34,285 nucleotides of DNA, from contig JAPLDP010000067.1 of NCBI GenBank assembly GCA_026391695.1, forward strand, positions 1 through 34,285. Reading direction: 5' to 3'. The notes beneath the pieces were generated by a model that saw only the letters and a program-made list of their open reading frames with translations, searched no databases and was not told where the DNA came from. This DNA comes from Bacteroidota bacterium (GTDB taxonomy: Bacteria > Bacteroidota > Bacteroidia > Bacteroidales > JAGONC01). Position 1 is the stretch's first letter; each line of letters begins with the position of its first letter. The translations under genes and the position numbers were made by a program. Below, in pieces: positions 33,105 through 34,285 of this stretch.

Positions 33105-33335
33105 ATGAAAAAAGAAATGCTAAAAAATACTGGGTTTATTCCTGAAGTTGTTAAGGGTTCTAATGAGTATATTGGCTTTGGTATTCCTACAATCAGCATT
33201 TATATAATTCAGCCTTCAAATATTTTCCCTATTTTGAATGATGATTTTTCTGTAAATGATAGCAGACCTACTTTTTTACAGATTCTTGATAAGCATTTAG
33301 ACAGGTACATAAATGTTTGGCAAGCTCTCTCTTGA
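33105..33335 (+). CDS. 76-aa protein of unknown function, middle gene of the cassette
   Basis: No family recognised and no Phd/YefM, ribbon-helix-helix or HTH pattern. Visible features are a basic start (KKEMLKNTG), a hydrophobic centre with IPTISIYIIQPSNIFPIL, an acidic patch (NDDFSVNDS) and a likely C-terminal helix (FLQILDKHLDRYINVWQAL). There is no signal peptide or clear membrane helix. It starts 12 bases after the proteasome-like gene and its stop codon overlaps the probable start of the doc gene (TTGA, 33332-33335). The position of a small gene before doc suggests an antitoxin or adaptor, which is inference from order only. Confidence 0.65.
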   Translation: MKKEMLKNTGFIPEVVKGSNEYIGFGIPTISIYIIQPSNIFPILNDDFSVNDSRPTFLQILDKHLDRYINVWQALS

Positions 33336-33742
33336 ATGTGAATTATCTGACCAAAAACGAAATTATTTTAATCAATAGACAAATGACCCTCCGATTTGGA
33401 GGGTTATTTTTACCACCCGACAATGTTAAAAATCATAATGCACTTGATTATTTGATAGAAGTTGTACAGACAGAAATGTTTGGGATAGAACTCTATCCTA
33501 ACATTTCCAGTAAAGTAGCAATCTATCTATACAATATTGTCTGTAATCACATTTTTAATGATGGAACAAAACGGACTGGACTGGAAGCCGCTTTATTGTT
33601 TCTTGAAAAAAATAATTTCATTTTAAAATCGGAAATTACAGATGAAGAATTAATATCACTAGTATTAGAAGTAGCAGAAGGACAAAAAGACATTGAATCA
33701 ATTGCTGCCTGGTTTTCATCACGAGTTATACAAAAATATTGA
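33332..33742 (+). CDS. doc: Doc-type Fic-fold toxin homologue
   Basis: 136 aa from the TTG at 33332; GTG 33338 is an alternative, and the frame is open to a TTG at 33317. NYLTKNEIILINRQ is the normal Doc N-terminus. The catalytic motif reads H73-I-F-N-D77-G-T79-K80-R-T, where Doc has HxFx(D/N)(A/G)NKR; the Asn is Thr here. Doc phosphorylates EF-Tu and is normally restrained by Phd encoded just upstream. No Phd-like protein is present. The loss of Asn may weaken catalysis. Overlap with the 76-aa gene implies translational coupling. The 3' end at TGA 33740-33742 agrees with family length. Confidence 0.85.
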   Translation: MNVNYLTKNEIILINRQMTLRFGGLFLPPDNVKNHNALDYLIEVVQTEMFGIELYPNISSKVAIYLYNIVCNHIFNDGTKRTGLEAALLFLEKNNFILKSEITDEELISLVLEVAEGQKDIESIAAWFSSRVIQKY

Positions 33743-34239
33743 CTGAAAATCATTAAAACTCCGACAAAAAGTAGCGGCTTCTACTAAGATGGTCCCATTG
33801 TGATAAACTCATATAACTGCCTTGACGACATCGATAGGAATTATTACTGTAACTAAATAAAAATTGTCATAATCTTCCCCCCGACTCAAAATAAAGCCCT
33901 GCAACGCACGATTTTTTCTTTAAGTGATCTCAATATCAAGTACTAATAAAAACCAACAAGAGATCAGAATTTCCCGGAATGATTTAACAGACTTATCGCA
34001 GACTTTTGATTTCTCGGATTTTAATTTTAAAATCTTGCCTCAAATATTTGGAAATCGCATATGATCTTCATAATTTTAGAATCTCATAAACTAAAAAGTG
34101 ACTATGAATAAATATTATGTTCACACTCTTTTATAGAATTAAACCATTAGTGATGCGTTAACTTATTAGTTTTATTTGTAATTTATTGATATATATTTAA
34201 TTATAAGCGTTCTTTGATTTTTTGATTTGATTTGTGCGA
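33743..34239. other. Intergenic, about 500 bases, no gene seen
   Basis: AT-rich, stops in all frames. It may hold the left end of the IS4-type element whose transposase begins at 34265, but no terminal inverted repeat can be identified without the other end. Confidence 0.5.
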
Positions 34240-34247
34240 TAGCTTTG
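34240..34247 (+). promoter_or_regulatory. -7 element upstream of the edge gene (TAGCTTTG)
   Basis: A perfect TAnnTTTG, 17 bases before ATG 34265. A TTTG at 34213-34216 is 23 bases upstream and fits as -33 box. Confidence 0.6.
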
Positions 34248-34264
34248 TGAAAAATCACAAGGTT

Positions 34265-34285
34265 ATGAATAACGGGAAGTATGTT
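34265..34285 (+). CDS. Start of a probable IS4-type transposase, cut by the window edge
   Basis: Only seven codons are in the window: MNNGKYV. Many Bacteroidota IS4-type transposases with an N-terminal DUF4372 domain start MN.GKYVF, and a good promoter lies in front. Seven residues are too few for certainty. Confidence 0.4.

Overview
The window looks like chromosomal DNA of a Bacteroidota bacterium, probably Bacteroidales/Marinilabiliales-like. The evidence is a type IX secretion (Por) C-terminal sorting domain, many TAnnTTTG -7 promoter elements, a PorT-like outer-membrane barrel, an ExbB-X-ExbD-ExbD operon, an adenosylcobalamin-dependent ribonucleotide reductase, and AT-rich spacers. No species can be named from sequence alone.

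Layout. (1) Left accessory flank, about 1-3500: a 5'-truncated HigB toxin with an intact HigA antitoxin, hairpin repeats, an IS1182-type transposase relic, one copy of a dispersed repeat, three 71-bp tandem repeats in front of a class II Fic AMP-transferase, a possible group II intron 3' relic, and an orphan MNT nucleotidyltransferase whose C-terminus is encoded by a CA-rich repeat. (2) Housekeeping core, about 3505-31590: a beta-lactamase-fold lipoprotein, a PDZ/S41-like T9SS cargo protein, tRNA-Arg(CCG), fructose-bisphosphate aldolase, two paralogous double UspA proteins around a SPOR-domain protein, ruvB-queG, two secreted or outer-membrane unknowns, a polyprenyl diphosphate synthase, a COG0731-like radical SAM protein, a small protein made of 25-residue repeats, class II ribonucleotide reductase, a 1.1-kDa-residue-scale (about 1100 aa) propeller/beta-barrel protein, an MBL hydrolase, a GT9 glycosyltransferase, tatD followed by a decayed asparaginase gene, tRNA-Ser(GGA), the exbB/exbD operon, a CPBP protease, dusB and a CAU tRNA. 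(3) Right accessory flank, about 31590-34285: a truncated four-helix-bundle (23S IVP-type) gene between inverted repeats, the second copy of the dispersed repeat, a three-gene cassette (proteasome-type Ntn hydrolase, 76-aa unknown, Doc/Fic toxin homologue), and the first codons of an IS4-type transposase at the edge.

How genes work together. ruvB and queG overlap by 4 bp and are co-transcribed. QueG and NrdJ both depend on cobalamin. The ExbB/ExbD genes would energise outer-membrane functions with proton motive force. The clearest candidate for an undescribed system is the 32298-33742 cassette: the proteasome-like protein keeps Thr1, Asp17 and Lys33 equivalents, and the Doc-like gene is translationally coupled to the 76-aa gene through a TTGA overlap. 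A second theme is promoter architecture: in three genes the TAnnTTTG box ends exactly 4 bases before the ATG, which predicts leaderless mRNAs. A third is gene decay: the asparaginase after tatD is reduced to two out-of-frame pieces.
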